Below, piece after piece: positions 43,075-52,085 of a stretch of DNA of 64,000 bases. This DNA is from Streptomyces sp. NBC_00273 (lineage in GTDB: Bacteria > Actinomycetota > Actinomycetes > Streptomycetales > Streptomycetaceae), in the NCBI RefSeq assembly GCF_036178145.1, contig NZ_CP108067.1:124001-188000 (forward strand), given 5' to 3'. The translations under genes were made by a program, and so were the position numbers. The notes under the pieces are model-generated. The model saw only the letters and a program-made list of their open reading frames with translations, made no database searches and was not told where the DNA came from. Each line of letters starts with the position of its first letter. Position 1 is the stretch's first letter.

Positions 43075-45714
43075 TTGGGACAGCGCGAAGGGAACGATGT
43101 TTTGCGGGGAACGAGTGCGCGGGCCGGGTCGGCGGTCGCGGTGGGCGCGGCGTTAGTCGCGGCTGGGATGGGCGTGATCACGAACTACGTGACGGCAGTG
43201 GTTCCCACATGGGCCCAAGATCCCCGGCTCGTGTGGCCCGCATTCGGTGTTCTGATCGTTGCGGCGGTCGTACTTCAGTTCTGGGCCAAGAGCCTGGACG
43301 CCAGCGCGGGACGCGCGAATCCGCGGCAGCTTCCTCTGGAACGGGTACTGCCCAACAGGCACGGGTCTCTCGCACCCGCGCACACCGGGGGGCCGGTGCG
43401 CGGCCGGGACGCCGACCTCGCCACGCTGAGAACGATGTTGCGTCGTCCCGACGGCCGGTTCGCGGTGCTGTGCGGCACGGGGGGAATGGGCAAAACCACC
43501 TTGGCCGCCCTGCTGGCTGACCAGGCCATTGCCGAGGGGACGCCGGTGTTCTGGGTACCCTGGCGCGACGAACGGGACCTTGCCGAGCAGATGACCCGGG
43601 TTGCACTCGCCTGCGGGCTTTCGGAAGAACAGCTGGAATCGGTCCGGTCGGGCCGGGCAAGCCTGCCGGACGTGGTGTGGCAGCAGCTCGCCCTGGAGCG
43701 TTCATGGCTGCTGGTCGTGGACAACGTCGATCAGCCCGCTGCCGTGGGTCCCGACAGGGAGCTCGTTGCCTCCTACCGGGGGTGGATCCGCCCCGGCGGC
43801 AGCGGCCTCCTGCTGATCACCAGCCGCGACACCGACCCTGACACCTGGGGCGGCCGCGCCGTACTGCACCGCCTGGCCCCGCTCGACCCGGATGCCGGCG
43901 CCCGCGCTCTGCTCGACGGCGCACCCGAGGCGGGCACCCTGGAAGACGCACGGCTCTTGGCCGACCGGCTCGGCGGTCTCCCCCTCGCGCTCCACACCGC
44001 CGGTCGCTACCTGGCCGCCGTCGCCAGCCGACACCGTACGTTCACCGCCTACAGGCAAGCCCTGGACCACGAACTGTCTACCCTACTCGGTGCCGAACAC
44101 CCCGACGCCGCCGACCCCGACGTCGCCCGCAGCCTCGTCCGCCATACCTGGGACCTCTCCCTGGACCAGCTCACCGCCAGGGGCACCACCCGGGCACGCC
44201 ACATCTTGCGCCTGCTCTCGCTGTTCGGCACTGAGCCCATTCCGTTGTCGCTCATCACGCCGAGCCTGGTTACGGCGGCCACCGGCCAGGCGACGACCGC
44301 GACCGACGTCGAGGCGGCGATCAACGGCCTGCACACCTACGGTCTTGTGGACACTCCCGCAACCGGTCCGGCCAGCTCGGACATCGCCCAGGTGTCACTT
44401 CATCCCCTGATCCGTGAGATCTCCGCCCTTGCCCTGACCAGCGAGTCCCCTGACCCGAGCCGCTGGTACCGGGCTCTCGCCGATCACATGGTGACCACAG
44501 TGCGAGGCCTGAACGACATGGGACGTACGGGATGGCCCATCGGCAGGCTTCTGGCACCCCACGCACTGGCCCTCGCCGAGCTCGAGGGATGCCGTGACGA
44601 CCTCGAACTCGCCGGCGCACTGTACTCGTTGGCACGTCTTCTGGACGATGCCGGCGAGGCGACCGAAGCCCTGCGTCTGGATCGTCAGGCAGTAGCCACA
44701 CGCACCCGGCTCCTGGGACCGGACCACCCCGACACGCTGAGCAGCATCGACGGCCTCGCCGTCACACTGCAAAGTGTGAGACAGCACGCAGACGCCGTCG
44801 AGCTGCTCGAGCAGAACGCCATCGATCGCGCACGCGTTCTCGGACCGGACGACCCGAACACCCTCCGCAGCCGCCACAATCTCGCGAACGCGCTGGGCGG
44901 TATCAACCGTCATGCCGAAGCAATCGATCTGCATCGGCAGAACCTCACTGACCGAGCACGCGTTCTCGGGCCGGATCATCCCGACTCCCTGGAGACTCGC
45001 AGCGGTCTGGGGCGTGAGCTGGGCTGCCTCGGCCAGTACACCGAGGCGTTCGAACTGTTTGAGGTGAACCTCAACGACCGGACCCGGGTGCTGGGTCCGA
45101 ATCACCCCGACACCCTGGAGAGCCTCGACAACCTCGCAGCCGCGCTGGTCAGTCTCGGTCGACTCGAGGAAGCGGCGAATCTGTACGTGCGGATTTCGCT
45201 CCACCGTATGCAGGTGCTGGGACCGGACCATCCAGACACCCTGCTTAGCCAGAGCAAGCTCGCTCTCGTACTAGGCCTCCAGGGCCGGCATGCGGAAGCA
45301 ATCGACTGGCACCGTCGAAGTCTCACCGACTGCACACGGGTGCTGGGACCGAACCACCCCGACACCCTGAGCAGCCGCAACAACCTCGCCAACGCCCTCA
45401 ACGAACTGGGACGGCACGCGGAAGCAGCTGATCTGCACCAGCAGAACCTCACCGACCACACACGCGCTCTGGGCGCGGACCACCCCCTCAGTCTGACCAG
45501 CCGCACCAATTTCGCCATGGCACTGAACCACCTCGGCAGGCACACGGAAGCAGTCGAGCAGTTCCGGCAGGTCCTCGACGACCGCACCCGTGCACTGGGC
45601 CCGGACCACCCCGACACCGCACGAAGTCGCAACAATCTGGCCGTCGCGGAGAGGCACCTGGCATGGTCGCGCCGCTGGTACGTCAGGCCGTGGCGCCGCC
45701 TCGGCGCCAGCTGA
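43075..45714 (+). CDS. Membrane-anchored STAND NTPase with 42-residue TPR array
   Basis: 879 residues from TTG 43075; TTG 43102 is another possible start, with GAAGGG upstream. Two transmembrane helices at the N-terminus ('AVAVGAALVAAGMGVITNYV', 'LVWPAFGVLIVAAVVLQFWA'). NB-ARC/STAND core: Walker A 'FAVLCGTGGMGKTTLAALLA' at about 130-145, Walker B 'SWLLVVDNVDQPA' near 215, sensor 'LLLITSRDTDPDTW' and 'RLGGLPLALHTAGRYLA'. The C-terminal half has eight TPR-12-type repeats each marked by LGPDHPDTL or close variants. Such proteins are signal-sensing ATPases; many are implicated in defence or regulation. No adjacent effector. Confidence 0.88.
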   Translation: MGQREGNDVLRGTSARAGSAVAVGAALVAAGMGVITNYVTAVVPTWAQDPRLVWPAFGVLIVAAVVLQFWAKSLDASAGRANPRQLPLERVLPNRHGSLAPAHTGGPVRGRDADLATLRTMLRRPDGRFAVLCGTGGMGKTTLAALLADQAIAEGTPVFWVPWRDERDLAEQMTRVALACGLSEEQLESVRSGRASLPDVVWQQLALERSWLLVVDNVDQPAAVGPDRELVASYRGWIRPGGSGLLLITSRDTDPDTWGGRAVLHRLAPLDPDAGARALLDGAPEAGTLEDARLLADRLGGLPLALHTAGRYLAAVASRHRTFTAYRQALDHELSTLLGAEHPDAADPDVARSLVRHTWDLSLDQLTARGTTRARHILRLLSLFGTEPIPLSLITPSLVTAATGQATTATDVEAAINGLHTYGLVDTPATGPASSDIAQVSLHPLIREISALALTSESPDPSRWYRALADHMVTTVRGLNDMGRTGWPIGRLLAPHALALAELEGCRDDLELAGALYSLARLLDDAGEATEALRLDRQAVATRTRLLGPDHPDTLSSIDGLAVTLQSVRQHADAVELLEQNAIDRARVLGPDDPNTLRSRHNLANALGGINRHAEAIDLHRQNLTDRARVLGPDHPDSLETRSGLGRELGCLGQYTEAFELFEVNLNDRTRVLGPNHPDTLESLDNLAAALVSLGRLEEAANLYVRISLHRMQVLGPDHPDTLLSQSKLALVLGLQGRHAEAIDWHRRSLTDCTRVLGPNHPDTLSSRNNLANALNELGRHAEAADLHQQNLTDHTRALGADHPLSLTSRTNFAMALNHLGRHTEAVEQFRQVLDDRTRALGPDHPDTARSRNNLAVAERHLAWSRRWYVRPWRRLGAS

Positions 45715-45717
45715 CCG

Positions 45718-46604
45718 TCACCGGTACGAATGTCGAGGCAGCCGACGCCTGCGCCGCTTATCCGCCCGTGAAGCGCCGAACTTCACGCCCGTCCACGGGT
45801 GTCCGGGCGCGGCCGCAGTGAGATGTTCGGCGACCAGCCGGGCAGCGTCCGCGCGCAGCGGTACGGTCCGGCCGACCGCGCGGAGCCGGCCATCATGGTC
45901 GCGGCGGCCGAGGACAAGGAGTTGCGGGCGGGTCAGGGTGCCGGTGATCGCGCCGACGACGGCTTCGGTGGTATCGCGTCTTCTGATCTTGGTCCACCCC
46001 CGGTACCCGGGCAGGTAGCGGCCGTTCAGGGGCTTGACCAGGATCCCCTCCACCCCGGACACGTCCGTCCAGGTCTCCAGCCACTCGCGCGCCTTGGCCA
46101 GGTCCGTCGTCTGCGGGCAGAGCGTCCAGGGGGCGGTCAGGGCATGTTCGGAGAATAGGTTCTCCAGGAGGGTGCGCCGCTCGGCGTACGGGCCCGCGAG
46201 GAGCTCCTGGCCGTCGTGCTGCAAGAGGTCGAAGGCGACGAAGTAGGCCGGCCACCGGGCGGCCAGGACAAGGCGCCGCGCGCGCGGGTGGCGGCCCGGC
46301 GCTGCAACGCCTCGAACGACAAGCGCTCCGCTTCGGTGTCCCAGACGACCAGTTCGCCATCGAGGACCAAGCCATACGGCAACTGCGCCTCGGCGGCCGC
46401 CACCAGGTCCGGCCACCGGTCCTGCACCAGCGCCCCGCGCCGGGTCTGCACCACCACCGTGCCACCCGGCCCAGCCGCAGTGAACAGCAGCGCCCGGTGA
46501 CCGTCCAACTTCTGCTCGTACGCCACCCCCGCCCGCACAGCGGCCGGGCCGGGCACGCCTTCCGCAGCCTGCGCCAGCATCGGCTCCACCGGCGGCCTGA
46601 GCAT
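45718..46604 (-). pseudogene. ATP-dependent DNA ligase, frameshifted
   Basis: From ATG 46604 (MLRPPVEPMLAQ) the protein has the ligase motif I Lys in 'YEQKLDGHRALLF' and 'LVLDGELVVWDTEAERLSF'. Near 46275 the frame changes: after RRAATRARGA the coding text continues in another phase as 'RLVLAARWPAYFVAFDLLQH', 'GVEGILVKPLNGRYLPGYRG' and 'WTKIRRRDTTEAVVGAITGT'. The C-terminus after 'HPWTGVKF' also departs from the family and ends early at 45718. One indel, possibly plus a 3' truncation, breaks the gene unless the indel is a sequencing error. Confidence 0.8.
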
Positions 46605-46759
46605 CACGAGGGCCTCCCTCACAACGTGCGCGTCCCCCTTCCAGGGTCCGCCAGACCAGCCGGAGGCGACTACCCGCGCGTGATCAAGTTCGCCGGAACA
46701 GGGCCGATGACAGGCGTGGGCACTCGCCGAGAAAATCGAACACGTGTTTCACTTGAGGT

Positions 46760-47017
46760 GTGAGACCACCGTTCCGCTTCCCCGAGGACCTGATCACGCT
46801 CCAACGGGCGTGGCAGCAGACCTACGCCGAACTCGCGCAGGCACCCGCCGGGGCCGGTACGACCGCGCTGCGGCGCCGGCTGATCACCCTCTCCGGGACC
46901 CTGTGCACCCATCCCCACTGGGCGGCCCCCGCCGCCTGGCGGGCCGGCGGCGTCGAGCTGCGGCGCGCCGCCCGCACCCACACCTCCGCACCAGCGGAAG
47001 GGGAGGCAGCAGCATGA
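46760..47017 (+). CDS. Small hypothetical protein, 85 residues
   Basis: From GTG 46760: 'MRPPFRFPEDLITLQRAWQQ', TYAELAQAP and 'TALRRRLITLSGTLCTHPHW'. Helical, Arg-rich; of a type common in Streptomyces accessory regions, function unknown. Its stop overlaps the next ATG (ATGA at 47014), and AAGGGGAGG precedes that ATG, so the two were a coupled pair. Confidence 0.6.
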   Translation: MRPPFRFPEDLITLQRAWQQTYAELAQAPAGAGTTALRRRLITLSGTLCTHPHWAAPAAWRAGGVELRRAARTHTSAPAEGEAAA

Positions 47018-47091
47018 ACGAGCAGACCACCACGCCCCGCCCGCAGGTCGCCACCTGGGCAGTCAGACCGGCCCCTGCGCCCGGTGTCACG
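47014..47091 (+). pseudogene. Broken paralogue of the 55-residue protein at 28186
   Basis: Starts MNEQTTTPRPQVATWA, then leaves the frame of the 28186 protein: GCAGTCAGACCGG here replaces GCAGCCGGCAAGACCGG, and the following GACCGGCCCCTGCGCCCGG is shared but out of phase. The frame then runs antisense into the pentapeptide gene. Excellent ribosome site but no intact product. Confidence 0.6.
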
Positions 47092-47165
47092 TTAACTGCA
47101 CCTTTGGGCGCGTCAGAGCCGTCAGCTGACCAATGGGCCTCCGGACGATCTCTGACACTTGATCG

Positions 47166-48257
47166 TCAACGCCGGTGGTGCTTGGGGCGGGTGTCTGGGT
47201 GGAGCCACCTCTCGGTGTCACACTCCTCGGGTGCTGTCTTTTCTGGAATGTTCAGCGCACCTTTGAGGTCTGTCTCAGAGAAGCTCGCGCAGTCCAGGTT
47301 CGCGCCATCTAGGTTCGCGCCGTTTAGGTTCGCGCCGTACAGGTTTGCATCTCGCAGGTCCGCGTCGTACAGGTCCGCGTCTCGCAGGTCCGCGTAGCCG
47401 AGGTACGCGTCACGCAGGTCCGCACCGCCGAGTGTCGCCTGGCGCAGGTCCGCTCTCGCCAGGATCACGCCACGCAGGTCCGCTCGGCTCAAACTCGCGC
47501 CGGACAGGTTCGCGTCGCCCAGTGTCGCGTCGTACAGGATCGCTTCACGCAGATTGGCTTTGCGCAGGTCCGTCAGGTTCAAGTTGGCGTTGCTCAGATC
47601 ACCACCAGTCAGGTTGACCCTATGCAGGTCGGCTTCAAATAGGTTGACGCGCGTGGTGCCGTCATTGCGGCTGTCTCTGGATGCGAGGACAGCAGCTGCC
47701 GCGGTGACGTCGCTGGTCAGGATCGTCTTCAGGCTCGTCTCACGATCTCCTGACTTCGGCTTCTTGCTGTGGGCACGGATGAAGGATGAGAGGACGTCGA
47801 TCACGGTGGCCTGGTCACGCGGGGAGTCCTGCATGAGGCGTTGGAGAGCGTAGACACCACCGAGACGCATATCTTCGGATCCCTTGTTGCCGAGGTCCTC
47901 GACGGCATCGGTGTACCGATCGGTGATCTGACCTTCGCGGGTAAGGGCCTGCTCGTTGTTGACCTGTGTGATCGATTTCCAAGTGAAGCCGACAACGGCA
48001 ATTGCACTCAAGGCCGCCAGAAGGGTGGCGGACCGCTCCAACCGCGTCAACCAGGTCGTACGCTCGCGGGGCGCGGCGCTTATGGTCGGCCTGCCGGAGA
48101 CGGCAGGCGCCCGTTCGGCTGCCCCTCGGCGCTGTCCGCGTTGCCTTGACCCCAACGGAGCACGGGCGCGGGGAGGCGATCGCCGCCCTTTCCGGTCCGC
48201 GATCCGATGTAGCTGCTTGCTGCGTGCTCCGGCCCGGGTGGCCCCCGTAGTAGCCAT
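47166..48257 (-). CDS. Membrane-anchored pentapeptide-repeat protein
   Basis: 363 residues from ATG 48257 (MATTGATRAG). A basic N-terminus is followed by one transmembrane helix ('TLLAALSAIAVVGFTWKSIT') and 'EGQITDRYTDAVEDLGNKGS', EDMRLGGVYALQRLM, the usual linker of Streptomyces pentapeptide proteins. From about residue 215 some 22 A(D/N)LxX repeats follow ('ADLRDADLYDADLRDANLYG'), predicting a right-handed quadrilateral beta-helix. Function in this group unknown. Upstream 50 bases are shared with the divergent micro-ORF module. Confidence 0.85.
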   Translation of the reverse strand: MATTGATRAGARSKQLHRIADRKGRRSPPRARAPLGSRQRGQRRGAAERAPAVSGRPTISAAPRERTTWLTRLERSATLLAALSAIAVVGFTWKSITQVNNEQALTREGQITDRYTDAVEDLGNKGSEDMRLGGVYALQRLMQDSPRDQATVIDVLSSFIRAHSKKPKSGDRETSLKTILTSDVTAAAAVLASRDSRNDGTTRVNLFEADLHRVNLTGGDLSNANLNLTDLRKANLREAILYDATLGDANLSGASLSRADLRGVILARADLRQATLGGADLRDAYLGYADLRDADLYDADLRDANLYGANLNGANLDGANLDCASFSETDLKGALNIPEKTAPEECDTERWLHPDTRPKHHRR

Positions 48258-48309
48258 ATGGTCATTTGACCTAACTGATACAGGTCGCGCGATTTGAGAC
48301 AGCCTGAAA

Positions 48310-48411
48310 GTGCAGAGAAGCCACACCCCCACGTGTCGATACGGGGTCGGCGCGTCCCCTCTCTGCACGTCGTGCCGGCAGGCTCGGCAGGAGCTGTTCG
48401 CCCGCCCCTGA
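48310..48411 (+). CDS. Cys-containing micro-protein, 33 residues, copy B
   Basis: GTG 48310 to TGA 48411. Starts MQRSHTPTCRYGVGASPLCT and ends SCRQARQELFARP; Cys 9, 19, 22. It matches copy A (33557) in length, in the ASPLCxxCRQARQEL core and in its two-base spacing to the following GTG. The DNA of the copies differs at many third positions while the core residues are kept, the pattern expected of a translated gene. Possible zinc-knuckle-like protein; function unknown. Confidence 0.6.
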   Translation: MQRSHTPTCRYGVGASPLCTSCRQARQELFARP

Positions 48412-48413
48412 CC

Positions 48414-48911
48414 GTGACCGAACCCCCGCCACCACCTGCACCGATCACGCTGCTCCTGCCCGACGGACAGGAAATCGGGCACGTACTGCTCTACGAGCGA
48501 CAGCAGCTCGACTCCGGACTGTGGATGTACCGCATCGGCGTCCCCCTCTGGCAGACAGCCACCGGGGGCGGGGTCGAGCCGGCCGAGTACAGCACGTGGG
48601 TCACCTCAGAGCAGCTGCGGCCGCTGCCCGGGGTCGACCTCGGCCGTATCCCGGCCCACCCCCGTACCCACACCTCGACGCCGACCCGGTGGGCGTGGCT
48701 GCTCAACGGCCGCACCCACGGACGGCCCGCCACCGTCCACGCCGAAGGCTGCCCCAGCGCCACCGACCGCGCACACCCGCTGGGCACCACGCAGGCACTC
48801 GACGTGCTCGCACGGCCCGGCACCATCGCCTGCGCCGTGTGCGACGCCGCCGAGGCGCTGCTGCCGATCCTCACCCACGGCCAGAACGACGGGCCCGCCC
48901 CCGGCGACTGA
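48414..48911 (+). CDS. Hypothetical protein, 165 residues, intact copy B
   Basis: GTG 48414 directly after the micro-protein stop. 'ITLLLPDGQEIGHVLLYERQ', 'WMYRIGVPLWQTATGGGVEP' and 'AEYSTWVTSEQLRPLPGVDL' form a compact beta-rich N-terminal part; 'PTRWAWLLNGRTHGRPATVH' leads to a C-terminal part with Cys in 'AEGCPSAT' and 'GTIACAVCDAAEALLPILTH', possibly a metal site. No family recognised. A decayed copy lies at 33661. It converges with the gene at 48917, 5 bases away. Confidence 0.75.
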   Translation: MTEPPPPPAPITLLLPDGQEIGHVLLYERQQLDSGLWMYRIGVPLWQTATGGGVEPAEYSTWVTSEQLRPLPGVDLGRIPAHPRTHTSTPTRWAWLLNGRTHGRPATVHAEGCPSATDRAHPLGTTQALDVLARPGTIACAVCDAAEALLPILTHGQNDGPAPGD

Positions 48912-48916
48912 TCAGG

Positions 48917-49513
48917 TCAGACGGTCGGTGATGCGGTGTAGTCGTGGCGTTGGTAGCCGCGTCCATCGCCGTGCCAGTCCAGGAACAGCACCGAGTCACC
49001 GAGGGCGGACGGACCGGCCCGGTGGCTGATGGTCGCGGTCCGGTAGATGCCGGAGCGCGCCCCGCCGGCCGTGCCGTCCTCCAGCCGCGCCTCAAGGCCA
49101 GGGAAGTCACGCTCGACCACCACGGGGTCGGCGCCCTCGCGGGACTGTTTGATCTGCACCCGGACCTTCGCACCGTCGAAAATCGTCGGATCGTCCACGG
49201 GGTAGAAGCTCGCCCCGTCCCAGCGCACTTCGGCGTACGCGTACACGGTGCCCCCGGCCCGGGCCGCGCACGTCTTCACCGTCACCTTCCAGTTGTCCGG
49301 CCACGGCCCGTCATAGCTGGTGTCGTCGATGTCCTTCGTGCTGGACGCGCACTTGTAGGCGTGGCGGCCGTGGCAGTGGGGGCGGCAGGCGCCGCCACCG
49401 CCGCCACCGCCAGCGCGGCCACCGCCGCGCGAGCCGCGAATCGGGATCTGACCCGCGCCCTGAACCAGCGCGGATATCCCGACACGGGTGAACCCGGGCA
49501 CGGTCCGCCGCAT
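48917..49513 (-). CDS. Hypothetical secreted-type protein, N-terminus uncertain
   Basis: The mature part is convincing: 'YKCASSTKDIDDTSYDGPWP', 'GTVYAYAEVRWDGASFYPVD' and 'GDSVLFLDWHGDGRGYQRHD', a beta-rich domain. The N-terminus in this frame is Gly/Arg-rich (around 49380-49440), whereas the neighbouring frame there encodes a perfect signal peptide, 'FAARAAVAALAVAAVAAPAA' followed by PTATA. A one- or two-base indel near 49365-49380 would join them, so either the sequence has an error or the gene lost its signal peptide. A 3' fragment of the same gene lies at 34159. Confidence 0.65.
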   Translation of the reverse strand: MRRTVPGFTRVGISALVQGAGQIPIRGSRGGGRAGGGGGGGACRPHCHGRHAYKCASSTKDIDDTSYDGPWPDNWKVTVKTCAARAGGTVYAYAEVRWDGASFYPVDDPTIFDGAKVRVQIKQSREGADPVVVERDFPGLEARLEDGTAGGARSGIYRTATISHRAGPSALGDSVLFLDWHGDGRGYQRHDYTASPTV

Positions 49514-49561
49514 CCTGTCGGCCGGCGATCCGTGCCCGGGTTCCGTGGCTGGTCTGGCGGT

Positions 49562-50548
49562 TCAGGCCAGGGCTTCGGCCGCGTTCTGCACCTGGTCGCT
49601 GAGGGCGGCGAGGTAGCGCTCGGAGTCGAGGGCTGCGGCGCAGCCGGAGCCGGCTGCGGTGATGGCCTGGCGGTAGGTGTGGTCGACGACGTCACCGGCG
49701 GCGAAGACGCCGGGGATGTTGGTGCGGGTCGAGGGCGAGGCGACCTTGATGTAGCCCTCGTCGTCGAGGTCGACCTGTCCGGTGAACAGCTCGGTGCGCG
49801 GGTCATGTCCGATCGCGATGAACAGGCCGGTGACGTCGAGGTCGCGGAGTTTGCCGGTGAAGGTGTCGCGCAGGACGACACCGGAGAGCATGTCGTTCGT
49901 GTCCTTGATCTCGGCGATTTCGCTGTCGAAGGCGAAGGAGATCTTGTCGTCGGTGAACGCCCGGTTCTGCATGACCTTGGAGGCGCGCAGGGTGGAGCGT
50001 CGGTGGACGACGGTGACGGAGCGGGCGAAGCGGGTGAGGAAGGTGGCTTCTTCCATGGCGGTGTCGCCGCCGCCGACCACGACGATGTCGCGGTCGCGGA
50101 AGAAGAACCCGTCGCAGGTGGCGCACCAGGAGACCCCGCGGCCGGAGAGCTCGTCCTCCTTGGGCAGACCGAGCTTGCGGTAGCCGGAGCCGGTCGCGAT
50201 GATCACCGTCTTCGCGCGGTGGACGGTGCCCTCGGAGTCGGTGAGTTCCTTGATGTCGCCGGTGAGGTTCACGGAGACGATGTCGTCGTCGATCATCTCG
50301 GCGCCGAACTTCTCGGCCTGGGCCCGCATGTCGGCCATGAGGTCCGGGCCGTCGATCCCGTCGGGGAAGCCGGGGAAGTTCTCCACCTCGGTGGTCGTGG
50401 TGAGGGAGCCGCCAACGAAGATGGAGCTGCCGAACAACAGCGGCTTGAGCTGGGCGCGGGCGGTGTAGAGGGCGGCGGTGTATCCGGCGGGGCCGGAGCC
50501 TATGACGATGACGTCGCGGACGTCGTCGGTCGGAATCGTCTCGGTCAC
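49562..50548 (-). CDS. trxB: Thioredoxin reductase
   Basis: 328 residues. FAD motif '[20 protein letters not shown]', redox-active CATC in '[20 protein letters not shown]' and NADPH-binding '[16 protein letters not shown]', plus the C-terminal FAD motif '[20 protein letters not shown]'. Full length. It lies 10 bases downstream of a thioredoxin-coupled arsenate reductase, which suggests that it serves to regenerate that enzyme's thioredoxin inside the arsenic operon, as in other Streptomyces ars clusters. Confidence 0.95.
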   Translation of the reverse strand: MTETIPTDDVRDVIVIGSGPAGYTAALYTARAQLKPLLFGSSIFVGGSLTTTTEVENFPGFPDGIDGPDLMADMRAQAEKFGAEMIDDDIVSVNLTGDIKELTDSEGTVHRAKTVIIATGSGYRKLGLPKEDELSGRGVSWCATCDGFFFRDRDIVVVGGGDTAMEEATFLTRFARSVTVVHRRSTLRASKVMQNRAFTDDKISFAFDSEIAEIKDTNDMLSGVVLRDTFTGKLRDLDVTGLFIAIGHDPRTELFTGQVDLDDEGYIKVASPSTRTNIPGVFAAGDVVDHTYRQAITAAGSGCAAALDSERYLAALSDQVQNAAEALA

Positions 50549-50558
50549 GTCAGGTGCC

Positions 50559-50978
50559 TCAAGCCTTCGACTTGGCGTCGATCTCGGCGATCAGGCCCTC
50601 AATGAGGGACTTGATCTCGTCGCGGATGGGGCGGACGGCCTCGACGCCCTGGCCGGCCGGGTCCTCCAGCTGCCAGTCCAGGTAGGTCTTGCCGGGGAAG
50701 TACGGGCAGGCGTCGCCGCAGCCCATGGTGATGATGTAGTCCGATGCCTGGGCGGCCTCGGGGGTGAGGACCTTCGGCTTCTGGTCGGAGATGTCGATGC
50801 CCAGCTCGGCCATGGCGGCCACGGCGGAGGGGTTGATCTGCTCACCGGGCACGGAGCCGGCGGAGCGGACCTCGACGCGGTCGCCGGCGAGGTGGCGGAG
50901 GAACCCGGCCGCCATCTGGGAGCGGCCCGCGTTGTGGATGCAGACGAACAGGACGGAGGCGGCAGGAGCGGAGGACAT
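50559..50978 (-). CDS. arsC: Arsenate reductase, LMW-phosphatase type
   Basis: 139 residues. The P-loop '[19 protein letters not shown]' has the CX5R nucleophile motif; '[20 protein letters not shown]' supplies the second and third redox Cys and the Asp-Pro/Trp loop. This is the thioredoxin-coupled ArsC family that reduces arsenate to arsenite. Second in the leftward ars operon. Confidence 0.95.
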   Translation of the reverse strand: MSSAPAASVLFVCIHNAGRSQMAAGFLRHLAGDRVEVRSAGSVPGEQINPSAVAAMAELGIDISDQKPKVLTPEAAQASDYIITMGCGDACPYFPGKTYLDWQLEDPAGQGVEAVRPIRDEIKSLIEGLIAEIDAKSKA

Positions 50979-51025
50979 CTGTTCTTCCTTGGGGTGAGGC
51001 GACTGCGCTGGGGATCTGTGGGGCT

Positions 51026-51655
51026 TCAGGGGGCGAGCTGGGTGAGCAGCTCGGTGATGCGGGCGTCGATGTCGTCGCGGATGTTGCGGACGACGGCGAT
51101 CGGCGCCCCGTCGGGGTCGGCCACGGGCCAGTCGAGGTAGCGGCGGCCCGGCACCACGGGGCAGGCGTCGCCGCAGCCCATCGTGATCACGATGTCGGCG
51201 GCCTGGACGACCTCTTCGGTCAGCGGCTTGGGGTAGGCGTCGGCCAGGTCCACGCCTGCCTCGGTGAGAGCCTGCGCGATGTGCGGCGCCACCTCGCCTG
51301 CGGGGTGGGTGCCCGCGGAGGAGACGGTGACCCGCTCGCCCGCGCGGTGGGCGAGGAGAGCGGCGGCCATCTGGGAGCGGCCGGCGTTCTGGCTGCACAC
51401 GAACAGCACCCGCATCGGCCCGCTCACCAGTCCCTGGGTGTGGGCGAGGGCGCCGAGGCGTTCGGCGGTGAGCCGTTCCGCGAGCACGACCAGGTGCGTG
51501 TGGACCCGGGCGTGCTCGGCGAGACGCGTGTAGGAGTCGGCGAGCAGGCCCAGCACGGTTTCCGGCGCGAAGTGGCCGGCGTATCGGGTGGCGAGACGGG
51601 CGGCCCCGGCGGCCAAGCGTTCGTCCGGCAGGAGGGGCGAGGAAGGCGAGGGCAT
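51026..51655 (-). CDS. arsC: Arsenate reductase with N-terminal helical domain
   Basis: 209 residues from ATG 51655. An N-terminal three-helix segment ('DERLAAGAARLATRYAGHFA', 'LGLLADSYTRLAEHARVHTH') precedes a complete ArsC domain with CX5R in '[20 protein letters not shown]' and '[20 protein letters not shown]'. The N-terminal part resembles the helical domain fused to ArsC in actinobacterial ArsC proteins. First gene of the leftward operon, divergent from arsR. Confidence 0.9.
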   Translation of the reverse strand: MPSPSSPLLPDERLAAGAARLATRYAGHFAPETVLGLLADSYTRLAEHARVHTHLVVLAERLTAERLGALAHTQGLVSGPMRVLFVCSQNAGRSQMAAALLAHRAGERVTVSSAGTHPAGEVAPHIAQALTEAGVDLADAYPKPLTEEVVQAADIVITMGCGDACPVVPGRRYLDWPVADPDGAPIAVVRNIRDDIDARITELLTQLAP

Positions 51656-51709
51656 GGCGATCCCGTCCAAAGGAGCCAATAGGATCAGCTCGGGCTGGTG
51701 TCAGCCCCA

Positions 51710-51729
51710 ACTGATGTGACAGTATCAGT
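51710..51729. promoter_or_regulatory. ArsR operator dyad
   Basis: ACTGAT (51710-51715) and ATCAGT (51724-51729) form a perfect 6-base inverted repeat with an 8-base spacer directly before the arsR start; a further GATCAG half-site lies at 51693. Placed between the divergent ars operons, it is the expected ArsR target. Confidence 0.65.
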
Positions 51730-51734
51730 CCATG

Positions 51735-52046
51735 ATGACGTCAGTCGACACTGATCTGATCCGGGTTCTAGCCGACCCGCTCAGGCTCCAGATCGTGACC
51801 CTGCTCGCCCGCGAGACCCTCTGCACCACCCACCTCGTGGAGGAAACGGGCGCCAAGCAGACGAACCTCTCCAACCACATGAAGGTGCTGCGGGAGGCGG
51901 GAGTCGTGGATACCGAGCCGTGCGGGAGGTACATCTACTACCGCCTGCGCCCGGAAGTCATCCAAGCCCTCGCCGGTCAGTTCGCCGACCTCGCCCAGAC
52001 CGCGCGAGCCACCGCCGAAGCGAACCTCAAGCGGTCCTGCCCATAG
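51735..52046 (+). CDS. arsR: ArsR-family repressor
   Basis: 103 residues; ATG 51735 (an adjacent ATG at 51732 adds one Met). Winged HTH 'LADPLRLQIVTLLARETLCT' and 'TGAKQTNLSNHMKVLREAGV', wing 'PCGRYIYYRLRPEVIQAL'. Single Cys in 'ETLCTTHLVEE', one near 'DTEPCGR' and one at the C-terminus (KRSCP) could bind arsenite, as in actinobacterial ArsR variants. Divergent from arsC. Confidence 0.93.
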   Translation: MTSVDTDLIRVLADPLRLQIVTLLARETLCTTHLVEETGAKQTNLSNHMKVLREAGVVDTEPCGRYIYYRLRPEVIQALAGQFADLAQTARATAEANLKRSCP

Positions 52047-52085
52047 CCTTCCGCGCTTTGCTCACCTGCCCGAGGAGAACCCGCC

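Noticed and set aside
47280..47640. Possible DNA tandem repeat array of about 15-bp units
   Set aside because: It is the coding sequence of the pentapeptide repeats on the minus strand, not an independent repeat.
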